Shown here in pieces: positions 41,792 to 50,292 of a stretch of 56,643 bases of DNA. Made by a program: the position numbers and the translations under genes. Origin of the DNA: Mesorhizobium sp. L2C084A000. GTDB lineage: Bacteria > Pseudomonadota > Alphaproteobacteria > Rhizobiales > Rhizobiaceae. The stretch is taken from the NCBI RefSeq assembly GCF_000502875.1, contig NZ_AYWX01000007.1, forward strand, positions 47,844 through 104,486, written 5' to 3'. The notes beneath the pieces were generated by a model. That model saw nothing but the letters and a program-made list of their open reading frames with translations. It had not been told where the DNA came from and made no database searches. The stretch's first letter is position 1, and each line of letters begins with the position of its first letter.

Positions 41792-43996
41792 ATGTTGGAC
41801 AAACCTGCCTCGGCCCTGCGCCTTCGCGAAAGATTGCTCGATTCCGAGCGGCTGATGGAGGAGACCGGTTGCTATGACGGCATCACCGAACTCACGCTGC
41901 GCAACCAGGATCCGCTGAAATTCGAGACGCTGCACACCAAGCTGCGCGCCTATTGCGTCTCGGCACGCGAAATGGCCCGCCGCATCTCGGCTTCGCCCGG
42001 CGTGCGAGAGGTCGGCGAAATGGTGGTCGCCATCTACACGCCCGAGGGCGACGCCATTGCGCTCTCCAACGGCATCATGGTGCATGTCCATACGATGAGC
42101 CGCTTCATCAAATGGATGATCAAAAACGGCTACGAGGACAACCCTCGCATCCGCGAAGGCGACATCTTCGCCAACAACGATGCCTTCATAGGCACCGTGC
42201 AGGTGCCCGACGTCATGGACGTCGTGCCGATCTTCCATGAAGGCACGCTGGTCGGCTGGGCCGGCGCTGTCTGCCACGAGCTGGAAGCCGGCGGCATCAC
42301 GCCGGGCGGCGACGTGTGTCTGGCGCAGGAGCGCTTCACCGAGGGTCTGTTCGTCTGCGCCGAGAAGATCGGCGAGAATGACGAGATCCGCCGCGACTAC
42401 GTGATCCGCTGCGAACGTAATCTGCGCATGCCGATCTACTGGGTGCTGGACGAAAAGGCCAAGGTCGCCTCCTGCATCGACATGCGCGAAAGCGTCAAGC
42501 AGCTGATCTCGGAGATCGGCCTAGACTACTGGATGAAGGTCTCGAAGGAGTTCATCGAGGAAGGCCGCCGCGCCCAGCTCGCCCGCACCCGCCAGCTTAC
42601 CGTGCCCGGCATCTATCGCGGCCACACTTTTTACGGCCATGTCACGGCGGGAAAGCCCGGCTTCCAGCTGCTCGGCGATCCCGACTGGCTCTATAATATC
42701 CCGATCGAGATGGAGATCACCACCGACGGCAAGATCACCATGGACTTCGAGGGCACGCAGCCCTGGGGCTACCATTCGATGAACTGCACGCCGGCCGGCA
42801 TGGATGGCGGCATGTTCGTGACGCTGACCCAGCACATGAATTTCGAAGGGCTGGTCAATGACGGCGCCTGGATGGCAACCGAACTGAAACTGCCGCACGG
42901 CACCTGGACCAACCCCGACAACGAAATGGTGGCGACCGCCACCTCATGGGCCTTGCTGCTGCCGGCCTATGGTGTCTTCCAGCGCCTGCTGTCGCGCGGC
43001 TTCATCGCCCGCGGCTTCGTCGAGGAAGCCTTCGTCGGCCAGGTCAACAGTCCTATGATCGAAATGGGTGGCGAGAGCCAGTACGGCACGCCGTTCGGCA
43101 TGGCCCATTTTGAATGCGCCGCCGCCGGCTCCGGCGCGCTCGCCATCAAGGATGGTCTCGACACCGCCTATGTCGGCTGGAACCCGGAATCCGACATGGG
43201 CAACATCGAGGTCTGGGAACAGTCGATGCCGATGGTCTATATCGGCCGCTCGATCGTGCCCAACTCCGGCGGTGCCGGCAAATATCGCGGCGGCTGTTCC
43301 TTCGTCTCGACCTGGCTGATCAACAAGACGTCGCATCTGCGGCTCCACACCTCCGAACATTCTTCGCGCGTGTTCGACAATGGCGGCATGTGCGGCGGTT
43401 ATCCGGCGCCGACCTGCCAGAAGCATCGCTCGGTGCGCAACTCAGACATTCACGAACTCGCGGCAAAAGGCGAACCGCTGGCGCATGCGCCCGGCATCGA
43501 TCCGCATGTCTCCGACTACGAGCGGAACATCGGTGGCGACCATGTCGTGGTCGAGGGCCCCTACATCACCTCGCCGCACAAGTCCGGCGACATCTTCAGC
43601 CATTCCTACAATGGCGGCGGCGGTTACGGCGACGTTCTGGAGCGCGATCCGATCAAGACGGCATGGGATGTCGAGAACGGCTTTCTCACCCGGCAAGCGG
43701 CGGACCAGGTTTTCGGCATCGTGCTGAAGGACGACGAAGACGGCTATCCCATCGCCGATATCGACGCCACGGCCGAACGCCGCGCCGCCATGCGCAAGCA
43801 GCGTCTGGTCAAGGCGATTCCGGTGGCGGATTGGATCGCCAAGGAGCGCGGCCGCGTCGAAAAGGCCGATTTCGCCCCCGAGGTGAAGAAAATGTACGCC
43901 AGCGCGATCAAGCTGTCGCCGCGCTTCACCAGCGAATTCAGCGAGTTCTGGAACGTCGATGCCAGATCGATCTTCATGCCGGGAGCAAAACCATGA
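41792..43996 (+). CDS. Acetone carboxylase alpha-like / hydantoinase B family subunit
   Basis: A 734-residue hydantoinase B (HyuB) family protein and counterpart of acetone carboxylase alpha, which holds the Mn site. The motif around residues 128-163 aligns with the family's IGxVHxxD...H region. Spacing of Asp140 and His162 equals that recalled for the Mn ligands Asp153 and His175 of Xanthobacter acetone carboxylase, but the position matching His150 is Gln137. A changed metal site is therefore likely. ATG 41792 is chosen over an in-frame ATG at 41591 inside the previous gene. The stop overlaps the next ATG as ATGA. Confidence 0.85.
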   Translation: MLDKPASALRLRERLLDSERLMEETGCYDGITELTLRNQDPLKFETLHTKLRAYCVSAREMARRISASPGVREVGEMVVAIYTPEGDAIALSNGIMVHVHTMSRFIKWMIKNGYEDNPRIREGDIFANNDAFIGTVQVPDVMDVVPIFHEGTLVGWAGAVCHELEAGGITPGGDVCLAQERFTEGLFVCAEKIGENDEIRRDYVIRCERNLRMPIYWVLDEKAKVASCIDMRESVKQLISEIGLDYWMKVSKEFIEEGRRAQLARTRQLTVPGIYRGHTFYGHVTAGKPGFQLLGDPDWLYNIPIEMEITTDGKITMDFEGTQPWGYHSMNCTPAGMDGGMFVTLTQHMNFEGLVNDGAWMATELKLPHGTWTNPDNEMVATATSWALLLPAYGVFQRLLSRGFIARGFVEEAFVGQVNSPMIEMGGESQYGTPFGMAHFECAAAGSGALAIKDGLDTAYVGWNPESDMGNIEVWEQSMPMVYIGRSIVPNSGGAGKYRGGCSFVSTWLINKTSHLRLHTSEHSSRVFDNGGMCGGYPAPTCQKHRSVRNSDIHELAAKGEPLAHAPGIDPHVSDYERNIGGDHVVVEGPYITSPHKSGDIFSHSYNGGGGYGDVLERDPIKTAWDVENGFLTRQAADQVFGIVLKDDEDGYPIADIDATAERRAAMRKQRLVKAIPVADWIAKERGRVEKADFAPEVKKMYASAIKLSPRFTSEFSEFWNVDARSIFMPGAKP

Positions 43997-44487
43997 CCTC
44001 GTACAGCAAGGAAGTCCTGGGCGATCTGGCCGCAGGCAAGCTGCCCTGGCCACAGACAAGGCGGATCATGAGTGCCTACAAGGACGATGACCGTTTCTTC
44101 AAGATGGTTGCCGTCTATCAGGATCGCGTTGCCTGGACGGACCCGATCCTGCTGCCGGTCTCGGATCATCTGTTCATCTGCCAGAGCGGCGATGAGCGCA
44201 TTACCCGCTGTGAATGCGGCCACTCCTTCGGCGACTATCGCAAGAACTGGAAGCTGAAGGCTGCGATCAACGTCCGCAACACCGAGGAGGCTTTGCGCGA
44301 AATCTATCCGAACAGCGATCTCCCCGATCCCGAGTGGATGGAAATCCGCGAATTCATCTGTCCTGAGTGCGGCACGCTGCACGAGGTGGAGGCGGCGGCA
44401 CCTGGCTATCCCATCGTCCACGATTTCGAGCCCGACCTCGAAGGCTTCTATCGCGAATGGTTAGGCAAACCGCTCCAGCAAACATGA
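43993..44487 (+). CDS. Acetone carboxylase gamma-like subunit
   Basis: A 164-residue protein of the AcxC type, matching the roughly 20-kDa gamma subunit of acetone carboxylase. Zinc-binding Cys pairs are seen: TRCECGHSF (Cys73, Cys75) and FICPECGTLH (Cys123, Cys126), with another Cys at 63. The C-terminal HDFEPDLEGFYREWL is conserved in the family. Its presence next to HyuA/HyuB homologues is the best evidence that the complex is a ketone carboxylase and not an oxoprolinase or hydantoinase. Translationally coupled to the alpha-like gene. Confidence 0.88.
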   Translation: MTSYSKEVLGDLAAGKLPWPQTRRIMSAYKDDDRFFKMVAVYQDRVAWTDPILLPVSDHLFICQSGDERITRCECGHSFGDYRKNWKLKAAINVRNTEEALREIYPNSDLPDPEWMEIREFICPECGTLHEVEAAAPGYPIVHDFEPDLEGFYREWLGKPLQQT

Positions 44488-44575
44488 AACGCTGGCGATG
44501 GAGGCTGCGCCGGTGTGATTGCCAAATCCGGTCAGGCCTGATTGCCTGCCCGGAACGAAGTGGAGACCGTGCGCC

Positions 44576-45403
44576 ATGACAAACCTTTCCGGCCGTAGCG
44601 CCATCGTTACCGGTGGGTTCTCGGGCATGGGCTTTGCCATTGCCACGGCTTTGGCTGAAGCCGGCGCCAATGTCGCCGTCGGCTCCTACATCGCGCCGGC
44701 CAGCTCTGACAGGTCCGATGCCGCCTACTATCCAGGCGCGGACGAGATCGAGCGCGTGCGTACGGCTCTCGCCGCCCATGGCACCAGGGTCCACGCCGCC
44801 CATCTCGACGTCCGCGACAGCGACGTCATCAACCGTTTTGTTGCGGAAGCCGAAGCGGCCATCGGGCCGGCCGACATTCTGGTCAACGCTGCCGGCACCA
44901 CCGCCGAGCAGCCGGTCTGCGGCCATTCCGACGCGCTGTGGGACAAGATCGTCGACACCAACCTGACAGGCGCCTTCCGTGCCACCCGCGCCGTGCTGCC
45001 GGGCATGATTGAGCGCGGCTGGGGCCGCATCGTCAACATCGGCTCAACCGCCGCCTCGGTCGGCTGGAAGGACAACCCAGCCTACTGCGCGTCCAAGGCC
45101 GGCCTTCTCGGCCTCACACGCTGCGTGGCGCTGGAAGGGGCAGCGCATGGCGTCACCTGTGTCATGATCAGCCCGACCTGGGTCGAGACCGAACTGATGC
45201 GCCGCAATGTGGCGCAGGTCGTCGAGCGCGAAGGCAAGGGGCGCACCGCTGAGGAAGCGAGGGCCGAGATCGCCAAAGGCAACCCGCAGCAGCGCATGCT
45301 GCAGCCGCAGGAGATTGCGGCTCTGGCGGTATTCCTGTGCTCGGATCTCGCCAAGGGCATCACCATGGAGAACATCCAGATCACCGGCGGAGCGCTTTGG
45401 TAG
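44576..45403 (+). CDS. SDR oxidoreductase, 3-hydroxybutyrate dehydrogenase-like
   Basis: A 275-residue classical SDR. TGGFSGMG at about 12-19, NAAG near 104, Ser in NIGSTAAS near 154, Tyr-x3-Lys in YCASK near 168. The C-terminal region (GNPQQRMLQPQEIAALAVFLCSD) resembles 3-hydroxybutyrate dehydrogenases. Start ATG 44576 has GGAG upstream; the frame opens earlier, at 44519, without support. It follows the carboxylase operon after 88 bp. Carboxylation of a methyl ketone yields a beta-keto acid, which an enzyme of this type could reduce or form; the link is inferred. Confidence 0.83.
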   Translation: MTNLSGRSAIVTGGFSGMGFAIATALAEAGANVAVGSYIAPASSDRSDAAYYPGADEIERVRTALAAHGTRVHAAHLDVRDSDVINRFVAEAEAAIGPADILVNAAGTTAEQPVCGHSDALWDKIVDTNLTGAFRATRAVLPGMIERGWGRIVNIGSTAASVGWKDNPAYCASKAGLLGLTRCVALEGAAHGVTCVMISPTWVETELMRRNVAQVVEREGKGRTAEEARAEIAKGNPQQRMLQPQEIAALAVFLCSDLAKGITMENIQITGGALW

Positions 45404-45474
45404 CGTCTCGGACGCGCAACCAGCTGATCTCTCCGCAGATGCCTCGCTGTAAGACAAGGTGACCGGATTTGCCA

Positions 45475-45513
45475 TTGAGCGCCGGGCGCAATAGGTTATA
45501 TTGCACTGCACAA
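45475..45513 (+). promoter_or_regulatory. Promoter of the exoQ-like gene with TGC-N3-GCA box
   Basis: TTGAGC (45475-45480), 16 bases, TATATT (45497-45502) form a plausible sigma-70 promoter. Directly on the downstream edge lies TGCACTGCA (45502-45510) within TTGCACTGCACAA, at the likely start site. Similar TGC-N3-GCA boxes precede exoY and the lasso precursor gene. Confidence 0.45.
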
Positions 45514-45604
45514 TGGAGACGCCGTTTATTGCACGCCCATATTTGCGAAGATTCCGGCCGGCTCATGGCTTGCCGGCCCTGGGTCGTGTCGGCGAGACTC
45601 TGAG

Positions 45605-46918
45605 ATGAAGATTCCAAAGTCCCTGCTGATCGATCCCGAGAAGAATTCGGTCTATGGCGCCTTTGCCGTAGTCGTCTCGATCTGGGCGTTTTCCTATTCG
45701 GTCATTTTCGGCCAGGTGCTGATCCTGGCCTACTATGCGGTCTGGCTTCCGCTCATCCTGGTCGACTACCGGCGGTTTTTGCGACATCTGTCCAGCGCCT
45801 GGCTGCCGCTGCTGTTTGCGGCCTATGTCTGCTTCTCGGTTTTCTGGTCGCAGGCTCCCGGCGTCACCGCAAGGACGTCGGTCCAGTATTTTTCCCATAT
45901 TGCCTGCGCCTACATAGCTGCGCGCACCGTCAGCGTGCGCACGTTGACCATAGGGGCGCTGGTCGGGATATTCGTCGTCCTTCTCTATTCTGTGAAGGTC
46001 GGGAATTATTCCGAGGATGTCCTCGACGGCACCGTGAACTTCGTCGGCGCCTTCGCCTCCAAGAATCAGATCGGCTTTGTCGGCTCGCTTGGCATCTATT
46101 TCTGCGTTGTCTTCCTTGCGTTCTACAGACGCGGCCGGCTGAGCTTCATACTGGCGGTGCCCGTCGTGCTGCTGTCGGCCTATGTACTGGTCGCCTCGCA
46201 TTCCGCCACCTCGATGGCCTCGATACCCGCGGTTCTGGCGCTGGTGGCGCTTCTTGCGATGAGCAAACTTCTGTCACGCCGCTATCGCCGGGTCATCTTC
46301 CTGATCGGCGCCGGCCTGCTGGTCGTGACGGCCTTCGTCGCCTTGAATCTCGGGCTGATGGACTTCGTCCTCGGCCTCTTCGGCAAGGATTCGACGCTCA
46401 CCGGGCGAACCTATCTTTGGGAACAAGGCTGGAACACGGTGCAGAAATCGCCGATTCTCGGCGTCGGCTATGCCGCCTATTGGGTGCAGGGCTTCGCTGA
46501 AGCCGAGCGGCTGTGGAACGAATTCTACATCACCACCCGCACCGGCTTTCACTTCCACAACACCTACATCGAGGCCCTCGTCGAACTCGGCTTCGTCGGA
46601 GCGACGCTGGTGTCGCTGATCATGCTGCGCACGCTCTACGGCCACGTCTCGGCGGTGATCTTCAAGGCATGGCAGGCGGACTCGGTGATCCTTTTCGGCG
46701 TGATGGTGCTGCTGCTGATCCGCTCCTTCGTCGAGGTCGAGATTCTCAACCCCTACATCATGGGTTCTTTCCTGATGTATTTCAGCTTCTTCAAGCTGGC
46801 GCGGCTGCCCGTTACCCGCAGGCGGCGGTCGCCTCGTCCCGAGCCGGCTGACGCGGCCGGGGGCGAGGCTGACTGGCCTCGGCATGCCCGCCGTCCGGCG
46901 GTCGCCGATCAGGCGTGA
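45605..46918 (+). CDS. exoQ: Exopolysaccharide polymerase-like membrane protein (ExoQ/O-antigen ligase family)
   Basis: A 437-residue integral membrane protein with about ten membrane helices and the O-antigen ligase/Wzy motif region LTGRTYLWEQGW...SPILGVGY near residue 268, followed by HFHNTYIEALVELG near 317, whose His is typically essential. In Sinorhizobium, ExoQ polymerises succinoglycan repeats. Here it faces exoF and exoY across a 356-bp gap. The C-terminal 35 residues are charged and cytoplasmic. ExoQ is proposed from fold and neighbours; a general Wzy polymerase is the safe reading. Confidence 0.8.
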   Translation: MKIPKSLLIDPEKNSVYGAFAVVVSIWAFSYSVIFGQVLILAYYAVWLPLILVDYRRFLRHLSSAWLPLLFAAYVCFSVFWSQAPGVTARTSVQYFSHIACAYIAARTVSVRTLTIGALVGIFVVLLYSVKVGNYSEDVLDGTVNFVGAFASKNQIGFVGSLGIYFCVVFLAFYRRGRLSFILAVPVVLLSAYVLVASHSATSMASIPAVLALVALLAMSKLLSRRYRRVIFLIGAGLLVVTAFVALNLGLMDFVLGLFGKDSTLTGRTYLWEQGWNTVQKSPILGVGYAAYWVQGFAEAERLWNEFYITTRTGFHFHNTYIEALVELGFVGATLVSLIMLRTLYGHVSAVIFKAWQADSVILFGVMVLLLIRSFVEVEILNPYIMGSFLMYFSFFKLARLPVTRRRRSPRPEPADAAGGEADWPRHARRPAVADQA

Positions 46919-47274
46919 GCTATCGTCTCGGGACCTGAAGTCGCGTCAATACAAATTCCCCTGATCGAAGGCTCAAGCAGGCCGGGCGCGAGGCGGGAAA
47001 TCCATGCCTCCGCGAAATAGACTGAAACGCTGGATTGTCAGACTCGCGTGCTCCGAGCGACCAGGACGTCCGGCGCGCAGCTGTTACTGTCCAAAAGCCG
47101 TGCTCCAGAAGCGCCAGGGCGTCCGGCCGGCACTTCCAGTTACGGCGCCGCGAAAACCAATCTCAGAACGTGCAAATGCGAATATCCGCGGACCATCCGC
47201 TCACAGAAGGCGACGAGCGTATGAAGCGGTTCTGCATTTCTGTAAAATGATGAACCGCTCAGCGCTTAGCAAGT
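46919..47274. other. Gene-free stretch between convergent exoQ-like and exoF genes
   Basis: Convergent intergenic region of 356 bp. Open frames here have no recognisable product and poor coding character. No U-tract terminator or repeat family was found. Confidence 0.5.
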
Positions 47275-48552
47275 CTACTGGCTGGCCAGCGGCGCCAGCT
47301 TGACCTTGATCACATCGCCAGGCAGCACCGGGGTTTCTTCCTTGGCGGCTATCTCGGTGGTCTTGCCATCGAGATTGCGCACCAGTGAATAGAGCAGGGT
47401 AGGTTGCTGATCGTTTGTTATAGCGGCCGCCATCGCGGGATCGCTGGCCTGGGCTATCAGGCCTTTCTGCATGTTCACCTTCAACGCGGCCTCGTTCAGG
47501 TCGGCTTCGGTCTGCTGCCGGTCAGTGGCGAGACTTGAACTCAAGGTGTTCTGGGCATCGATAGCATCCTGCTTCGCCTTGCTGATCGCCTGCTTGGCGG
47601 TGAGGATGGCGGTTTCGTAGTCCAGGATCTTGCCCTGCAGGTCGGCCACGGACTGGCGCGAATCCAGCAGACGGGCATTGGCGATCAGGCCCTTTTGCGC
47701 CAGCGGACCGATGCTGGCGAGTTGCTGCTGCGCCAGGTCGACCTGCTGCTGCTGATTGACGATCTTCTTCTGCAGCGATTCGATCTCGGACTCCAAGACA
47801 CCTTTCAGATCGTCGAGCGCCTCGAGTTTCAGCTTCAGCGCCTTTTGGTCGGCCGTCAGGATCGTCATCTCGTCCGCGACGATGGCTGGCAGCCTTGGAT
47901 CGCCCTCGACTTCCTTAGGCACGTCGAAACTCGCCTTGCCGGCCATGTCCGCATCGATGCGGGCGCGCCTGACGATCAGTCGAATGCGCTGGTCGTCGGA
48001 GATGTCGAACATGCCCTTGGCGGTGACAAGGTCCTTGCCGAGCTGGGGGCCGTAATCGGCGTTGCGCCTGATGCCGCCCGCGACGCTGATCGCCTTCAAC
48101 ACCGTCAGGTCTGGGACATAAGGAAATTGGCCTGGGTTCTGGACTTCGCCCGAAATGTAGAATGGCCTGAACTGCGCCATCTCGACCGAGGCTTCCGGTC
48201 GGTCTGACAAAGCGAGCTTTTTCTGCAAAGCCTCGCCGATCGCCGCCGCGATTTCGGACGTGGTCTTGCCGGATGCCGGCAACTCGCCGGCGAACGGCAC
48301 CGACAGCGTACCGGATGGACCGACCGTGTACTCGCCATTCACCGCCGACCAGTCACGAAATGTGCCTTCGACGGTCTGCCATTCGGCGACGCGGATGGTG
48401 AGCTTGTCTTGCGAGCCGAGGCGATAGTCGCTGGCGGCGGCGATATGCGGGACGACGAGCGCCATGGCAAGGCATGTGGCCAGCAAACGCGCCCGCCGCA
48501 GCCGGCCGGAATCCGGGCCGCTGCGAAAGGCTTCGAACAAATCTGTTTTCAA
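47275..48552 (-). CDS. exoF: Polysaccharide export outer-membrane protein, ExoF-like
   Basis: A 425-residue protein. Signal peptide about 1-41 (basic LRRAR, hydrophobic LLATCLAMALVV, AAA-Ser cleavage). Poly_export and SLBB domains follow (YRLGSQDKLTIRV near 43; GEVQNPGQFPYVPDLTVLKAISVAGG near 135), then a long coiled coil (about 230-340), then a C-terminal LPGDVIKVKL. This is the ExoF layout of rhizobia. A TTG start at 48552 is chosen because it gives a full signal peptide; the next ATG (48465) would cut it. Same strand as exoY, 88 bp apart. Confidence 0.87.
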   Translation of the reverse strand: MKTDLFEAFRSGPDSGRLRRARLLATCLAMALVVPHIAAASDYRLGSQDKLTIRVAEWQTVEGTFRDWSAVNGEYTVGPSGTLSVPFAGELPASGKTTSEIAAAIGEALQKKLALSDRPEASVEMAQFRPFYISGEVQNPGQFPYVPDLTVLKAISVAGGIRRNADYGPQLGKDLVTAKGMFDISDDQRIRLIVRRARIDADMAGKASFDVPKEVEGDPRLPAIVADEMTILTADQKALKLKLEALDDLKGVLESEIESLQKKIVNQQQQVDLAQQQLASIGPLAQKGLIANARLLDSRQSVADLQGKILDYETAILTAKQAISKAKQDAIDAQNTLSSSLATDRQQTEADLNEAALKVNMQKGLIAQASDPAMAAAITNDQQPTLLYSLVRNLDGKTTEIAAKEETPVLPGDVIKVKLAPLASQ

Positions 48553-48640
48553 CTCAACGTTCCGATCCGCTATAGCCCCATCGCCCGATGAGCTTGCGTC
48601 GAATGGCCGATGCCAATGTCTGGCATTGGCCACCGGCCGG

Positions 48641-49318
48641 TCAGTAAGAACCGCGCGACATCCAGACGGCCGGGACGGTCTTGATGATGATGCGAACGTC
48701 CTCGAACAGCGACCAGTTCTCGACATAGTGGCGATCGAAGGCGACGCGGCTGTCATAGGACACATCGTTGCGGCCGCTGACTTGCCACAGGCCAGTCAGG
48801 CCCGGGCGGGATTTCAGGTAATAGACGGCGGACGTGCCATAGATCTCCAGCTCGTCGCGCACGACCGGACGAGGGCCGACAAGGCTCATGTCGCCCTGCA
48901 GGATGTTGATGATCTGCGGCAGCTCGTCGAGGCTGAGTTTCCTCAGCACTGCTCCGACACGGGTAACGCGCGGATCGTTCTTCAGCTTGCGGGTGGCGAT
49001 CCATTCCGCGTTGGCGTCCGGGTTGGTGGCGAGATAGGTTGCCAATACCCTGTCGCCGTCCGGAACCATGGTGCGGAACTTCAGGCAAGGAAAAATCCGC
49101 CCGCCGCGTCCAATTCGCCTGTGACCGTAGAAAATCGAGCCGCCGTCGGAAAACTTGACCAGCAGCGCTATCATGACAAACAGCGGGCTGAGTGCGATCA
49201 ATCCAATCAGTGAACCGGCGATATCGAAGCTGCGTTTGAGCAAGCCGCCGATCGGTGGCGGAAAATCGATGTCAGCCTGCGAAAAGCTCGCCGTGGCCGA
49301 CTTGGCAACGTCCCTCAT
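48641..49318 (-). CDS. exoY: Undecaprenyl-phosphate sugar phosphotransferase, ExoY-like
   Basis: A 225-residue initiating transferase of the bacterial sugar transferase family. Membrane segment near 30-55, then the catalytic region: KFRTM near 80, [24 protein letters not shown] near 128-151, [13 protein letters not shown] near 170. ExoY adds the first sugar (galactose-1-phosphate in succinoglycan) to undecaprenyl phosphate at the inner membrane. Upstream of exoF and divergent from exoX, as in rhizobial exo regions. Start ATG 49318. Confidence 0.93.
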   Translation of the reverse strand: MRDVAKSATASFSQADIDFPPPIGGLLKRSFDIAGSLIGLIALSPLFVMIALLVKFSDGGSIFYGHRRIGRGGRIFPCLKFRTMVPDGDRVLATYLATNPDANAEWIATRKLKNDPRVTRVGAVLRKLSLDELPQIINILQGDMSLVGPRPVVRDELEIYGTSAVYYLKSRPGLTGLWQVSGRNDVSYDSRVAFDRHYVENWSLFEDVRIIIKTVPAVWMSRGSY

Positions 49319-49919
49319 GCCGTAAACTCCATGCGTTGAACGAATGGTTCAGCGCACCATACCAAAAAAATGTTGCAGCGCAACACACAATTTACCACCC
49401 CATTGAAATAGTCACGTCATGAATTGACTAAATAATAAGCTTGTCATGCACAAATTTCGGCGTATTTAGCACATTTGTGACAATAAATGGGCACGGCCGA
49501 AAAAATAGGGGCCTTTGTGGGGCCGTTTTTAGGCAGACCTACCTATCTGTCAAGGCAAGCTGCAAACTAGTGCTTTATCCTGCCCTAATGCATGGTGAAA
49601 ACCGTATAAAATACTACTTAATATTGTCTATCTTACTGAAAATGCCGAGGAGAGCAGATCGGCTTAGCTCCCGTCGCGTGCATTGCAGCATGGCAGAGTC
49701 GATCGCAAAAGCTCGATCAAAAATATCCGAAGTTGCCCTTGCCGCCTATTGCTCGCCTTAATAGAATTGCAAATTATACCTGTCACGGTGACGACAGGTG
49801 GAAAAGGCCGGAAGCAACCGGTCGAGAGTGGGCGACCTTAACAAGCCCACATGACAAGGGACGGCGCTCGGGTGGGGCAATCGTGATAAATACCCGAGCC
49901 GGTTTATGGGCTGTTGGGC
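49319..49919. promoter_or_regulatory. 601-bp AT-rich exoX-exoY divergent regulatory region
   Basis: Much richer in A and T than the surrounding genes. It holds TTGCAGCGCAACA (49373-49385), containing TGC-N3-GCA, in the -35 area of a possible exoY promoter whose -10 would be TATGGT on the minus strand (49356-49361). It also holds the inverted pair CACAAAT (49449-49455) and ATTTGTG (49473-49479). An open frame at 49441-49761 looks spurious. Long exoX-exoY spacers are usual in rhizobia and collect several regulators. Confidence 0.6.
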
Positions 49920-50195
49920 ATGGCACTTCCAAAATTCATCCTCGGGATGATTTTCGCTCTGGCGATCGTCGTCGGCTGGTCCTGGCTGGGCGGTGCGTCG
50001 ATAGGCACGATATTGGTGCGCGTCATCATCTGCGCCGTGATCATTCAGGCCGGCTATTTCGTGCTCATCTACACCATGATCGCCAGGAGCGCTCCGACGC
50101 CTGCCGACATAGCCCGTGACGCCGAGCGCAAACTGAACGCACCAGAGGTCGCCGAAAGCGAGAAGCTGGGCGGTGCCAGGCGCGGCCTGCATTGA
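49920..50195 (+). CDS. exoX: Exopolysaccharide production repressor, ExoX-like
   Basis: A 91-residue membrane protein with two helices (about 4-24 and 32-56) and a charged cytoplasmic tail. Size, topology (ICAVIIQAGYFVLIY in the second helix) and place divergent from exoY match ExoX, which lowers exopolysaccharide output by acting against ExoY after transcription. ATG 49920 is used; a TTG two codons earlier is possible. Converges on the lasso exporter gene. Small ExoX proteins diverge, so position counts for much in this call. Confidence 0.78.
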   Translation: MALPKFILGMIFALAIVVGWSWLGGASIGTILVRVIICAVIIQAGYFVLIYTMIARSAPTPADIARDAERKLNAPEVAESEKLGGARRGLH

Positions 50196-50292
50196 TGCAG
50201 ATTGCTCAAACCTGCCCCCGGTTTGGAGGCATGCTTCGAAACAAGAGACCAGGCGCCGCGTGAATCCGTTTCGGCGCGTCTTGGTCGCCGGC

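Noticed and set aside
39619..44487. Calling the operon N-methylhydantoinase or 5-oxoprolinase
   Set aside because: The gamma subunit of AcxC type and the GGTMTD version of the ATPase motif fit ketone carboxylases better.
47004..47303. 99-codon plus-strand frame after exoQ
   Set aside because: Arg and Pro-rich composition typical of chance frames in GC-rich DNA, and it runs into the exoF stop region.
49441..49761. 106-codon plus-strand frame in the exoX-exoY spacer
   Set aside because: It lies in AT-rich regulatory DNA, has no ribosome site, and its product has no domain-like pattern.
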